Positions 24,841 through 39,000 of a stretch of 64,000 nt of DNA are shown in pieces. The DNA is from Athripsodes cinereus. Taxonomy: Eukaryota > Arthropoda > Insecta > Trichoptera > Leptoceridae. How positions within the stretch are numbered: position 1 is the stretch's first letter; each line of letters starts with the position of its first letter. The translations under genes were made by a program, and so were the position numbers. The stretch lies in assembly GCA_947579605.1 (NCBI GenBank), contig OX388322.1, positions 8,680,001 through 8,744,000 of the forward strand, written 5' to 3'. Under the pieces are notes generated by a model. That model did no database searches, was not told the DNA's origin, and was given only the letters and a program-made list of their open reading frames with translations.

Positions 24841-26832
24841 TATAGATATAATTAATATTGTATCCGCTTTTTCAATAACTTTATCTTACTTGTATGTTTA
24901 GAAAGTAATATTTTGTGTATATAATTTCGCTGTTTTATTTGCGAGCTGTCGGTCCATAACTGTGAACCTGCATACCTCATAACTGTGAACGTGGTAGAGA
25001 ATTAACGAGATTATTTCAATTTTTATGAATACGGTTAATCAGACGAGTAAATAATGATAAAAAATGGGTTCCAAGAAAATTTACTCCTCAGAACAAAAGG
25101 ATAAAGATTGGCTTATCTATCTACATAGGTAATATTTAGAATAACGGCGGTGTTGATCTCCCGTCACACCTTGCCTTTGTTTATCATGTTATTTGTGTAG
25201 AATAATAGTCGGGGTATTTTTTAAATTCCCCGAATCAGGGGTTAGACGGAGTCACTACGTAGGTACTTTCTCCCTACAGACTAAATATATTATAGTATTT
25301 GTACTACAAACATACCTACTCACACAGTATGTGTGTATCTATAGGATAGTGGTGTCTACGTGCAGGGAATCGATGAATGGAGGACATAAACATTGAATTG
25401 TATAAATAGTTATCTGGGGACGCTAAAAATAATGACTAACTTCTTTGCCTTTTATTGGTGACGGTCCTTTTTGAAACCTTTCAAATAAATTGTTTTAGAA
25501 ATCTCTGCCTTCTCTTTGCCTGTTTTGTGAAAAAAGGATTTTATTTTTTTCATTTAAAATCGATCTTATTAAAATTTCAAATTTCCTTTGTTCTCAAATA
25601 GGTAGGTACTCTGATTTACAATATTTACATAATCTTTGAGTAATAAGGTAACCAAATAAGTTATAATGTAAATAGTTATTACAGTCTACCTTGATATGGG
25701 CTCATGCCCAGTTAGGTAGATTTTTGTGACTTTTATCTTTTAAATACTGTTGTATAAATGGAAAAATAAATAAATAATGTGGTTTGGAATAATAAAAATG
25801 AAATAAATAAATAAGTAAAAAGTTCACTGGTTATTATTATTATTATGTAGGTATGTAGATTCTTTGATAATAGAGCAAGTAAGCTGACAAATACTTATAT
25901 TTACTTATACCTGCGAGTAGACAATAAAATCAATAATAAATAAGTAGGTACCTACCTGATTTATCAATATGTGAGGATTTATTTTGTAATAATTTTACTT
26001 ATGATTGCTGAGGAATGAATGTTCAACCATTATATAGTTGAAGTTGTAAGATTCCATACTACATATCTGGCAGTACTAAATTAGTATATTGATACAATTG
26101 ACGCGTGGGAGTATTCACTTATATCTTTATAGTAATGAGGGTTGTGTTGTACAGTATTATCAATTACAGTATGCACTTTTTGAAGTTATCAGCGCATTGA
26201 TTGTGCAATGGAAATACCGACTACCATCCTAATCCAACTCTACACACAGTATCACCGAGCGCCAACATCACGCGACATTCCTTCTTAACCTTACATAACG
26301 TTTTTTGCATTAATTATTATAATCATTTAGCAACATGTAGGCATTCATATAATTATTATTGTAATTAGATAAATTTCTGTAAATAGATAAATGATATTAT
26401 AATCCTGCATATACATAATAATTATGTTTGTAAAACTCGCTCCTTGCTATTACAATAACACCTCATTTTAATATAGAATAACTGTCGAATATCTTCTATA
26501 CTTATGTTGAACCCTCTTGTAATATACCTAGCCTGTTCTATTAACACTTTCCTTGATATGCCTGTTCATCTTTCTTTACTTGTTAGTTATTTTTGCATGA
26601 AACGACATTTTTACATAATATATTATTATGTAGTAGTAGGTAGTTTTTAGCTTTGTGGTACTTTGCTTTATTTATTATGCAGAACCGAGTTCTGTGTATT
26701 TTATATAATTTGTGTATGTTGCTGTTTATTTTCCGTGTTTCGTCTATACTCTATACAATAAATTTGTGTTTTAACTTTCGTGTAAATAAAGCATGCGGTT
26801 CTCACATTTCGAATATCCCCTGCAATTCGTAG

Positions 26833-29800
26833 GAATCCAAGGGCTTCAAGCGCGTATCAATCAGCCAATCGCGTCTCGTTTACGATTTTTCATCATCCAA
26901 TCATCAACAGGCCCAGGGCGATAAACCTACCCCAGTGTCCAACATGGCGGCGGTAGCTGTCACATCACCTTCGCGCTCTCCTCGAAATAATTTAACAAAA
27001 AGGCCTTCGATCAAGAAACACAAGGCACCACAGCCTCCCAAAAACGATGTTGTGAACGGTGATAATGAAAAAGAGAACAGTTCCAGTGATAATTTTGTGT
27101 CAAGCGTGGAAGACTTGGTGAACGGCAAAAGTGAAACCGATAGCGGGAACGATGCCATTTCACAGAAGGAATCTACTTGTTCGACACCCGACATTACCCG
27201 ATCGCAGCATTCGTTGAATAGTATTTCGTCGTCCAATCGCGGCTCGCCGATTACCAGACATAGAAAAATGGCGGAAAATTCAAACGGTTCCCCTGGCGGG
27301 AACGTCATGACGAAAGCGGCGATATTCGAAACTCAAAAGTTTGACAGCCCAAGAAACACGGACCCCTCCTTGATGTCGATGAGAGAAAGGAAAGCACTTT
27401 TTGAGAAAAATAAGGGCCAAGCAATCATTCCTAAAGCTGCCTTTGGGATGGCACCCCCTATAAAGGTTCTACAGGGCTCCACTAACACAGATAAAGGTAA
27501 GGATATTTTTTGTTTTGATTTTTTGTTTACATAGCAACCAAATTACAATTTTAGAAATATCATTTTGCTGGCTTCCACCAAGTATTTTTATTTTGATTTC
27601 TACTTATTTTCACAGTATAACTGTAGTTTATTTCCAATCGATTACAAGGTAGATTAGTGAACTGTTAGTAGGTATAATTTGTTTTTGTCTCAATCAAAAT
27701 CATAAAGGCTAGATTTATTTTCATAATTTGATGTGATAATTTTTTCTATTATGTTAAGACTCAATAATATATACATTCATTATAATAAATTATAATTATT
27801 TAATTGCAACATGTAGAACACGTGCAAAACTTGTATCAGTATTGTAAAAGCAAGTTGTTTGAACTGATTTCTCTATCAAATAATGAGAACGGGCACCATC
27901 TGAAGTATGTAGAAAAAACAAACTACTCATCGTAATAATATTTTTTATGTGTTTTTCTGTAAGTGTTTTGTCGTGTCATGAATCATGTTCTTATTATATT
28001 CCCATTGCAGCGGCATTACCACACCAGCTATGGTGCGAGTAATACACCGCTTGTTGAATAAAACGTTAGTTTCAATTGTGATTTCCTTGTATTGACACTT
28101 GTTTTTGCTCTTATTCATGTGTAAATTTTATGTTAATGAATTATTGGACAGTTTTTGTTTTTCTGTAATTTTGTTAGTATAATAATTCAAGTAATTTTTA
28201 GTTTGTTCTTATTTTCCAACTACAACGAGTTGAGTTTTTAATTCAAGTTTGATAATTTTTCAGTGTATACTGGTAAGCCAGTATTATATATTTTAAAAAC
28301 TTTCATTTAATACATTTTATTTCAATAATTTTTATGCACTATATTGTTTTTATTTGGTGGATTTGATGATTAAATTATTGACTATTCAGTGTTGCAAATA
28401 GGTTTATTTGGAGTTTACTCAAAAGTTAGTGAACTAAACGTTGAGAGTTTTAATTTGATATTTTTGAAAGTTATAAATTCTGATTCTACTTTTAGTTTTG
28501 GTTAACATACTTTAAAAAGTGGTTGGTAGTCTTACGCCAATGCCTTTGGCTCTCAATCAGGTGTACAGGGTTCAACTCTCGCAACTACACGACTCTGACA
28601 CTTTATAAAATAGTTCTCTGTTGAACAAGAAAAATGATTACTTAGTTATGTATTACAAATTCAGATTTCTTTTTACAAATATTGTGTTTTAGGATAGAAT
28701 ATACAATTTAAGAAAGAAAAAGTGTTTAAGAAGAGCGAGTAAATTATTATAATTTTTTTTTAAATTTAGAGAACTGAGATAAAATAGCAAATACTTTCAC
28801 CATCTAACATTGTGCCTTAAGTAGTTTTAATTTGTGTTTTTACATTGTCACCATTGATATTCTTCACTTTTAGGTAGTGCTGCGAAGAAGCCAATTCTGA
28901 GCTCGATAAATATAAAGCCTAAAATTGAACCTAAACCAGAAGTGGCTCCCATACACTCTGCCACAGCCAAGCTGGCACACATCGGCTACAAGATGGCGCA
29001 TGTCCTGCAGCCAAGCATGGGTGAGAGGGAGATATTGGACAAAGCTAGGAGGGAGAGGGAAGAAGAGATGATGATGTTGAAGAATAGATTTAACAGAACT
29101 AAGGCAAGTAACTTTATTTTTTGAGTTATGTTAGTCTATGAATACTAAAATTTAATTTGTATACAAAAGAAAACAAGAGATATGCCGGATAGATTACTTA
29201 CATTTCCACTGCTGTTGTGTGGTGAATTATTTTTTTAATTAAAAAGTTTTATTTGATAATTCTTTTTGAAGATGTAAACCTAATTGTTGGATACATTTTT
29301 CAGATGATAAATGCAGACTTGGACAGTATAGAGACTGAAATTGACCATGATGATGAACAAACGTCTGAAGATAGTCCCTTGATGGGTAGTGGAGAGTCTA
29401 GGATGGCCCAAGTTGCCTCCTCCTCCCTGTCCATTAACAAGAAGGGCTGTAGCAAGGACATTTCGGATAATGAGACATTTGAAACTGATGGAGTGGTTGG
29501 ACAACAGCCAACTAAGAGGAGAAGTATGTTCATATTATTGGTGGCATTTACTATCTATACCTTATTTAATTTAGGGCGCAGAGAGGTTGTTGTTCTTACG
29601 TATTCAGTACTTGCAGTGAGTTCTCAGAATATCTCATAGCTGTGGTAAACAATATGTGTAAATTGGTGAATCAATACTATAACTCTTAGGTTCAATTGCC
29701 AATTGTCACAACCAGCATACCTTTGGTTTTGTTGAAAAAGGTAGAATAGAACTGACTTGACAAATGTATTTATAGAAAACAATTAATTGATCTTATCTAT

Positions 29801-30037
29801 ATATACTCTAATTCACAAAGAATATTATAATAGAATTACAATTGGTTTTGTATGAAATCTGATGTACTTTAATCTATGAGTGTTTTTAGGTTCAACGGAC
29901 TCTCCACAAGTTGTATCGGCATTGGAGGATGTAAAGAGAATAAAAGTTGCTAAACCACGAGAAGGTGGTCTCTATCCTTGTCTCTCCGACATAGAGCAGC
30001 CGACCACAGAGGATGAAAAACAGTCCTGCTTGGCAAG
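26833..30037 (+). CDS. anln: Anillin N-terminal/central exons 1-4 (visible)
   Basis: Exon 1 follows an acceptor ending TTCGTAG; its frame has a stop just before (26830-26832), so 26833 is the natural start. Exon 2 encodes AAKKPIL and a charged stretch ILDKARREREEEMMMLKNRF corresponding to the insect 'NRFNKQK' region. Exon 3 is acidic (ETEIDHDDEQ). Exon 4 has GLYPCLSDIEQ, matching Drosophila LYPALSDLD. The ATG at 26944 has a good context but lies inside the exon, and the upstream residues are conserved, so it is unlikely to be the sole start. The region would contain the myosin/actin-binding part (family knowledge). Confidence 0.9.
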
Positions 30038-33000
30038 GTGCGGTGATGTGGCACTGGAAGTGTGCTTTTTCTTCTTCTGCATTTAATTACTCGCTTAACT
30101 CTCGTAATGAGATATGATCCCATCATTGGTTTTCTCTGAAAATTTACTGTTTTTATAGAAATATAACAATCAGTTAAAATTTTGGATTCTGAAGGTTTAG
30201 TTAAATTAATATTTCCGTTTAATGATGCAATGGCCATAACTCGGTTTAAAATCAAGAAGTTTAGTACTGAAAAGTTGGAAAAATTTATTATCTGTCATAG
30301 TTCCTTATCCAAATGACTTAGTGTTCCAGTACCTTTCCAAAAATTTGACAGTTTTTTTATGTTTGATGGTTTACACTTATCTGATTATAACTGTTTTAAC
30401 ATTTCATAACGTAAACCCATGTTGTATACCGGTAAACGTAATTGATGAATACATATTATAATTACTGTGAAGCAACCGGAAGACTGCTAGTTTAGTGTTT
30501 TTTTGGAAATATTTATCGGTGTTGTCGTTTGTGAATGTCGTTGAATAATAATACATATTCTTTATACCTATTTAGATTTAGACATTGTGTGTGCGTGAGT
30601 TTTTGTTAAGGTAAATTCAAATGAATAACTGATGTTTCATAAATTGATGACATACGCTAATATTGTTAATAAGGCAAAACAACAAAACAATGTGCATTTA
30701 ATCTTTTCATGAATTTAAACCATTGAGGACCAACTTTTTTCCTGCTTTCTTTAGTTTCATAGGATGGAAAATAACTAAAAAGCAATTTTTGTTCGTGGTA
30801 AAGGTTTTCCTTTTCAAAATAAAAAAAAATTATGTTATTTTATTATCAAATCCCCAAATGGGGCTTAAGATGTGTTCATACTACTAAATTCATACAATAT
30901 GACATACACTTCCACACTAAATATTCATGGCAAAATTGCACATTCTATTGATTTTATAAATTTAATGTCTTACCATTTTTAATTTATAACTTGGATTTCA
31001 AGTAGAAAAGATTAAAATTATCCATAAAAGGCTTCCAGTGTTCTAGGGGTTGATAATTCAAGATATATAATAATGAAATCCTCTCTCACATTTTCTAATG
31101 TGTCTATATTGTTTTACAAAAAATATTGTTTACATAAAGTATGAATATTACTATAATATTATACAAAAAATATATATGATTAATGATATTTGTAAACATT
31201 TTTTCTGAAATGTTCTCTTCTTTTTGTCATTATTAGTTTGCCAATAAATATGAAATATTATAATTTTTTTTTTTTTTGAAAAAACGACATAACCCCATTT
31301 AGGGATCATGGTACTCAATGGATTAAATCTTCCTGCCATGTTAAATATAACTTGTTCCGCAGTTAGTGTATGTTTATGGTTGGAATCAATAAGACTATTG
31401 AAGGCCTTATTGTTGATCTCATTGATCACACATTGACTGATGTTGTTTCAATACGTAATGATTAGGTAGTTTTCTAGATTAAGCTAATTAAGAGTTATGC
31501 CTTTATTTCAATGCATGAGAGTAAGGTTTATGTTATATTTATTATTATACCACTTATTTCATCATCAAACAAACTTATCTAATATGTATATATCATTCAG
31601 AGTAGAGTTGTACTTCATTATGATCACTTTCGCTTCTAATTTTGTACGGGGCATGTGAGTGTATAGAGTACGGTTCATAATCATCATTATTTTTTTCTCA
31701 AGATTCTTTTAGATTCAACGTTTTCTGTACATAATTTCATTCCTATTTAGCAAAATCTCCAGTATTTAATCCGTATCTTATGAATAAGACGAAAAACTTT
31801 AGTCCATTATTGATGTTAAATGCAATAAAAAAACCTCTTTGTTACATTCCAATATTCCTTTACTATTTTTGTCTTGCCAATGTGGTGCGTAGTTTACATT
31901 TAACTACAAACATATTTTTCTCGTAGTGTTGTATGCTAAGGATATTATTAGGATATAAGTGTTTAGAAATTTTCAATGTATGATCTTGATTTTATCTTTT
32001 TGAATTTTAGTTGAGTTAGTTTTGCATAATATTACTTAAAATAATGACTTTTGGTTTGAATCTCTTTTATTATTTTAGAAATTTTGAAAGAACGTGGTAT
32101 TAGTTGCGTTATATCAATAGTCAGCAGTAATTGATCGTTTTTACTATTGGTAATATACAATTGATAACTCGGATTACTGCTTTCGTCTCTCAGGATCCAA
32201 TCCCAAGATCTGAATCTTTGTTCAATCTACAAATTTGAGTTACAAAACGTTTTTTGTAATCATGAATTAATTTATTTTTTTATTATTATTTATTCTCTTC
32301 GTTTTTAATTATTTCAAAATATGCCATTTGAACAAAAAATATTTAAATCAAACCTTGGACATTAACTATGCAGGCAACAAAATAAAATAAAAAATGCATG
32401 TTAATTTTTTTTTATTTTAGTGCTGAAATTGTAAACATGATTGTTCATGATACTTATGCCTTTTTGATAGTTTTAATTTTTTTGACAGTGAATACAATAA
32501 TTGCATACAGTGAGGGTAATGGCTTCCGTTCTACTGCCGTTCTCTCTGAGGGAAATCTAATGGCAGTATAAATAGATTAATAGCTTCTATGAATGCTATT
32601 TAAAAAATACTACTTATTTTTTTTTGTTTTTAGTGCTGTGGGTTACATGAGAAATTTTTTCTTTAAAAACTGTCTCTTGCAATATGTCATTGTTTAAGGT
32701 TGGATTATTAGTGTGTCCACAATTTGCAAAACAAATGGTGTGAATGAATGGTTTATTTTTTTCCTGTTGTAAGTATAAACAAAAGAATGATAGAAATTAA
32801 ATGTATGTTTCTTCTCTTTTTTTTTCTATGTCGACGGAGAAAATAAAAGTCACACATATCATTTGCACTGTTCGTTTGCTAAGTGAGGACAAGGCTTTTG
32901 TTAAGTGGCGTATTTAATTTTTTTTTTATTGACCAATACGCAAAGTATTATAGTTATATTTGTAGTTTATTTTCCTAGGCTTAGTGTGTTCCATTGATTG

Positions 33001-36000
33001 CCATAGTTTAGTTGATTAGTAAATATAAAACTAGTAGTTTTGTACTTAAGTAATTTTATGTCTGTGATATACTTTTTAAAGATATTAATAAAATAAATTT
33101 GCATTTTTACATTATGATGGACCTTTATTTGACCTAAACTGATTTTCAGACAAAGTGCCATGAAGTATGTTATTCTGTATTCACCATGTTAATTATTATC
33201 GTTTATGGTAAGTTGTAAGATGAGAAATATTATGAACGTAAGTATTCAATTTAGAAATAATAAATAGATTTCAATTCAATGGAGCTGGATGGTTATTTAT
33301 TTAATATTTGGATGGATGATTTAGTCCAGAGCACAAATAAAAATATGAAATAGGCATTTAGGTGAAGTTGACAAAGTGAAATCATTTTTTTCCATAGTTA
33401 GGTGTAAATATGTTAATATAAATTCTAAATTAATTAATCTAAGGATTAATTCAGGAATGAGGTATGCCAGCCATACTGAATGTATTGATTTTTGTGGCAC
33501 AAAGGGGGCAATATGCAGGTTTATTTTAAACTGTTTTGTGGAGAACCTGGTAAAGAATTGGTCCCGTAGTCTTTTCTTCAAGTTTTCGAGTGGGGTATTA
33601 ATTAATCCAGTAATCACACAGTAAACTGTAGTAATAAAATATAAGATAATATAGGATTCATTCTGAGTTTGGGACTAGCACGATCTGTGTGAATTGTCTG
33701 CATGTTAAAAAAAATACTCATTAAATGAATCCATACTCAATTAACTTGAAATTCCATCTTATACAGTTAAAGTAGGTACGTAATAAATCATATTTCCAAG
33801 GATGTAGCAGATATCGTGTTAGTTGCTTTACCTATTTGATTGTAATAAAATCACATATTCCCGAATACGTCATGGGAACAGTGTATGTAACCAGAGATAG
33901 GTTATAATGTGATCAATACTGAGTAGAATGTGTACTGACAAAGTAAACTGCATCACAGCTTTGAATAAATCTCAATAGATGTCGATCATGTAGTTTATAA
34001 ATATTCTATCCAAATAACAATGGGTTAGCATAATAAAATTATCAATAATTTTGCATAAGAACATTAGCTTTCATTGTAAACAATTTAGTGTAAAGTGACC
34101 TCCTATCGAGGTTATTACTAATTTATTTATTTATTAACATAATATACGGCTGAATAGCCTTTAAAGTACAATAACTTACAAAAACACACTTGAAACAAAC
34201 ACAATCAACACATAAGTGACAATGAATACAAAAACATGACAATAGTAACTACAGGGGATTCTCAACGGAAAGCATGTACCCACGAATAAACCCGCTCACA
34301 GCACATCTCCTCACAGTGTACTCCGAATCGTTGAAAATATCAATCTCACTGTAATTATTCCCTATTAATCTGATATAGTTATCATAGATGTATCTACTGT
34401 AAAATAATGATTTTAGAGCATTGGGAACTTAGTGAGTCACATTTTAGTTTTATGGGTGAAATCATAAATATGTAACTATAGACTAGCTTAAAAGCAAAAT
34501 AAGCGAAACACTTAATCGACGGATATGTCCCCTGGGTAAAGTCGCATATTGCGAGTAGCTGACCTGATCGGTCGTAGGCGAGCATCACTTACTGAATATT
34601 CCATAGACATAGTAGAAAATACACGGCATGTGAGAAAATACTTAAAATAATGTGCTAACTTCACGTCTTTTGCTGTCTACTTGTCTATAGTTATTTATTA
34701 TGTCTATTGGTGAAATGCTCACATTATGTATAATTACAGAAAACCAGATTTTTAGAATATAATTTTAATCTTATGCAGGGTATGACGGTTAAATTATAGG
34801 GTATAAATTTGCTTGTAATCTGTAAAACACATCTTTGGTTGTATTAGTATTATTTCTAGAGACTTTAATTTATGATAGAAAATATTGAAATACCTAATTA
34901 ATCATTTTTTTTAATAGTTGTAACTAGGAACAGTATACAATAATATCAAAGATAGACTATTTTTAGGGCCTTATTCGTATTAGGGTATATCTTCCCTCTT
35001 CTATGAACATAAATAATTATTGGTGCTTCCACTAGTAAGCATAAAATTCTCAATAATTATGATATTAAGAGAAAGAAATTTAACATCATCAATTCAGTGA
35101 CGAGATATGATGCTTATCCCAAATGTCTTTTTTTATGATGCAGAGAATGCTATCTGTTAATTACTCGCTAAATGATGAGTACATTACTTACCTACACAAT
35201 ATCCCATAGTCATAGTCAACCATTTATAGATATCAGATGAATATAAAATGGGAATACAGAATAATATTTTATGGCATCTTGTTTCAAAATCATTGGTAAT
35301 AAAAGTGGTTTGTAAAAATCAATTTATTTTATGTATTTTGCAAATATCGTTGAAAATTTTAACTGTCAATTAACTTTTTTGTTTGTTTTTATTTTGTCAT
35401 GTTTTAGTAGTCCAAATAGCAGCTCAGACTCAGCTGCCAATGCAAAAGTGAAGGACGATCAAAATTGGGGCGACACATCCTTTGGTCAGGAACTGTTACA
35501 GGTAGTGGGGGTTAAAAAACCCGTCAGTAATTCTAAACCCAAGGCTAGAGATGTTATTAAGGCCACAAGGAAGACGAGAGAGAAGGCTGTAACAGAGAGC
35601 AGAGCAGACTCTGATGCTTCTAGTAATGACTCTCGTAACAGTGAGTTGGATGATCTGCTGGATGAAGTCATGGATGATGATAGTGATGGACCGACCCCAT
35701 CAAAAATTAATAAGGTACAAATAATAGTAAAAAGAGCAAAAATATTTGTGTATCAAATCATATTTACTTCTTTTGCTGTTTGACATTTCTCTTTGAAATA
35801 TAACGAGGAGTTTATTCTCATCTATTTAGACTGATCAATAACTTTTTTCCAATAAGCTTAAAATTTCCATCAATTTCTTCATGGTACAATTTTCTTCTTT
35901 TAATAATTGCGTGTGAACTTCAATTTCTCTTACAGTTAATTTGTTGGATACATGTGTATGGTTTGTATCATAGATAAAGAGGCTCTGATATTAACATAAC

Positions 36001-39000
36001 AGTACTATAATGTGAAGTACTGCCATGGTGGGCAGCCTGATGGGTATTAAAGTCCAATTGAATCTAATTTTATTCCTATACCTTACTTATAATCAGTTAT
36101 TGCCTATTTTGCACCAATACCATGAAATAAAACAAAATGCCAATATATTTTTTACAGAATGGAAACACAGCTATGCCTTCGACTAGTTTCTCATACAAGA
36201 AAGGTTCAGAGCTGGTAACAGATTCTGATGGAGAAAGATTCAGATCTCCTCTCAAGACACCTCCAAGGAGTGCATACGATGAGGCTGTAAGCAGTGGGAA
36301 ACCACTGGTGCACACTGTCAGCTTTTATAGAAAACTGCAACAGAGTCAGGTAAGCACAAAATGTTATAGTTATTCATTTATTAATATTTTACCTCATGTT
36401 TGATTAAAAACAATTGAATGCAGAACTATAATTTGAAACTCATATTAAATAACATAACATGTATAGACAATTCACACAGACTGAGCTAGTCCCAAACTAA
36501 GATGTGAATCTTGTATTATGGGTACTAACATGACGATACACATATATACAATGCACTACACACATATACATGTAACACCCAGACCCAGGACAATCTGAAA
36601 AAGGTCATTCTTTATTTTGCCCTGGCCGGGAATCGAACCTGGGACCTCGTGACTCAAAGGCAAGTGTGTTAGCCTCCACGCCACACCGGTCGTCAATAAA
36701 AATATAGAGAATGTTTTTGTAATTTTCTTTTTAAAAATTAGTGCAAAGGTGTGATTTCTATCAACTATTTATCTATTTGTTTGATTTTGTTGGCACCATG
36801 TGGTAATCACGAAACATTTTTAATTATAAGGAATTAGTTAATTATGTACTACACCACTTAAATTTTTTAAAAACACTACCGGTTTCAACGCTCAGATGCG
36901 TCATTGACGAGTGTTATACTAAAACTTTGAGTTTGAGTATAACACTCGTCAATGACGCATCTGAGCGTTGAAACTGGTAGTGTTTTTAAAAAATTTAAGT
37001 GGTGTAGTACATAATTAACTAATTCCTTATAATTAAAAACTATTTATCTATCTAAACCATCACTGCATCTGTCATCAGTGGGGCAGCCAGTGGACAAACT
37101 GCGTCTAATAAATTACATACTGAGCCAATAAAATAAAGCATTCAACATGTTAGCATAATTCATAACTGAGTTGAAGATAATAAACATCTTATATGTTATT
37201 CTTTGTAAATGCCTACATCTTACAATATACTTGAATACTTGCAGAAAAGACGCGAGACCTATTTTGTTGCCTCCATAGTTGTTAAAGAGGTTACATTTTA
37301 TATTATTAATTAACACATTGAACTGTATTGCAACTTTTGTCTTAGTGGTTAATAACTATGAGTGAAAGTAATAAGGTGGGAGATGATTAGTGCTTTCTCA
37401 TAAATCTTGATTTGTTTCGTATTCCAGGGCAGCCAGAATTCCACCCCAGTACGTGTAGTACGCAGAGATAGCAAGCCGGACAGTGTGAGGAAAGCAGAGG
37501 CTGATGAGGAGCGGGAGAGGAAGAGGGCGGAGAAGGAAGCTGCAGTGGACACCAGGGCTAAAGTCAAAGAGCTGCTCGAAGAAGTCACCAAACAAAACAC
37601 CATCATATCACAAGTACATAATTTATGTTGTCACAGAACACAATATGTAGTGTAGCTTATTTATTAAATTTTGGAGGACACAGGCACAGGTTTTATTTTA
37701 TTTCAAAGCAAGTGTTACATTTTTTTTTTAAAAAAGATATATCTGGGTTTTGTTATAAACCCAAATACAACCTCATACACCTTTCACACTAAGCTAAGTA
37801 TGAATATTACATAGTTAACTATTTAAAACAATAAATAAGTTTAAAAAATTAAAGATTTTAACAATACCTTACTGTCTTCAGTGTACAATTCAAACAAGAA
37901 GGAGTGAATGCAATAAAATTGTAATATTGAGAATCTGGCATTCACAAATGATTTTGTTCACGCCTAACTCCCTCAATAATCAGGCGTTCTTTGTTTCTAT
38001 TAATATAATTGAGTCGCTGAATTTTTCCAGGCTAGTCAAGCACTGAACCTTTGCGCTTCTACTATTGAATTCAGTGGCTCTACAGAACAGGCCGAAGGAG
38101 AAAGATTACTTCTGTTGGCAAGTGAGTAAATCAACCACATACTGTTGTTAGCATTTTTTTGCAGAGATGTAGAATAAAAATAAATAAACAAAACATTCCA
38201 GATGGGTGGTAAGTTTTCTCTATCTTTTATAAGACACTTGAAAACTTGTGTAACAATAAATGGGAATCTTTTTCTATTATGGGACTTCATGCATATAACA
38301 ATATATATCAATCAATATTATAAAAGCACATATCCTAAGTGGGATAGTCACTGGATGAATAAAATGTAATGAACATATAGGTTATCCTCTTTCTGCCATA
38401 AAAAATAAAATATTCAGAATAGGTTGTATGTCCCATTGCTGAATCGCAGATGTTTAATGTCTTTTACATGATACATAGTGTGTATCAAAATATTTAATTT
38501 AATTTATCTTTCAGCTCATCGTCGGTTAGCATGTCTTCACGAAGTTCAGAGACTCCAAGTGGAAGGACTTCCTGGTCACACATCACAGCTGATCACACTC
38601 CGAATGGAAGACTTTTCACTTCCACTGAAGAGGGAGTATGTGAGACAACTGAATGCTGGTAATATACTATTTCCTTTATTCCATAAATAATACATACAAA
38701 GATTGTACACATTGACAAAGGTAGTATTTTCTTACCAACTCTTTTAATTTGATATAACCGAATAATACAGATAATATTGCCACAGGCAGGTATCAGTCTT
38801 TTATAATGCAAAAAGTTTTATAATGCAATATTTGATTAAAACCGATCAGATATATCAATTAGAGAACCATGTTTACATAAACCCTGTGTGCAAAATCTAA
38901 TTGGAAGAAGTGAAAAAGGCATACCAATGCTGTGAATTGGCTGTAGGCTAGCTTAAGTAATTACTTTTGATGACCATGGACAATTTTCACCGATTTCGAC

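Larger units (their letters stand above)
20862..26832. other. Repeat-rich sequence upstream of the first visible anillin exon
   Basis: No host coding exon is recognised. It holds fragments of RTE LINEs (21888-22360 and 24600-24840), a Jockey/CR1-type 3' UTR scrap (23435-23510), the ~250-bp family (24001-24085), a SINE (24185-24345), a GCGCC hairpin (24420-24461), and a possible LINE tail near 25690-25770 with a TGGGCTCATGCCCA hairpin. Confidence 0.5.
30038..35407. other. Anillin intron 4 (5.4 kb)
   Basis: Bounded by AAG|GTGCGG and TTTTAG|TAGTCC. It contains the ~250-bp family copy (33450-33605), a SINE tail (33655-33705) and a LINE 3' region (34128-34410). The rest is AT-rich without recognisable content. 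Confidence 0.8.

Noticed and set aside
26944..27496. Anillin start at the ATG in exon 1 (or the GTG at 26935)
   Set aside because: The frame is open and conserved upstream to an acceptor at 26832, matching an internal part of fly anillin, so the true start is further 5'.
36600..36697. tRNA gene suggested by a perfect B box
   Set aside because: The A box is imperfect, no full cloverleaf forms, and the sequence continues into a SINE body repeated at 49.7 kb.
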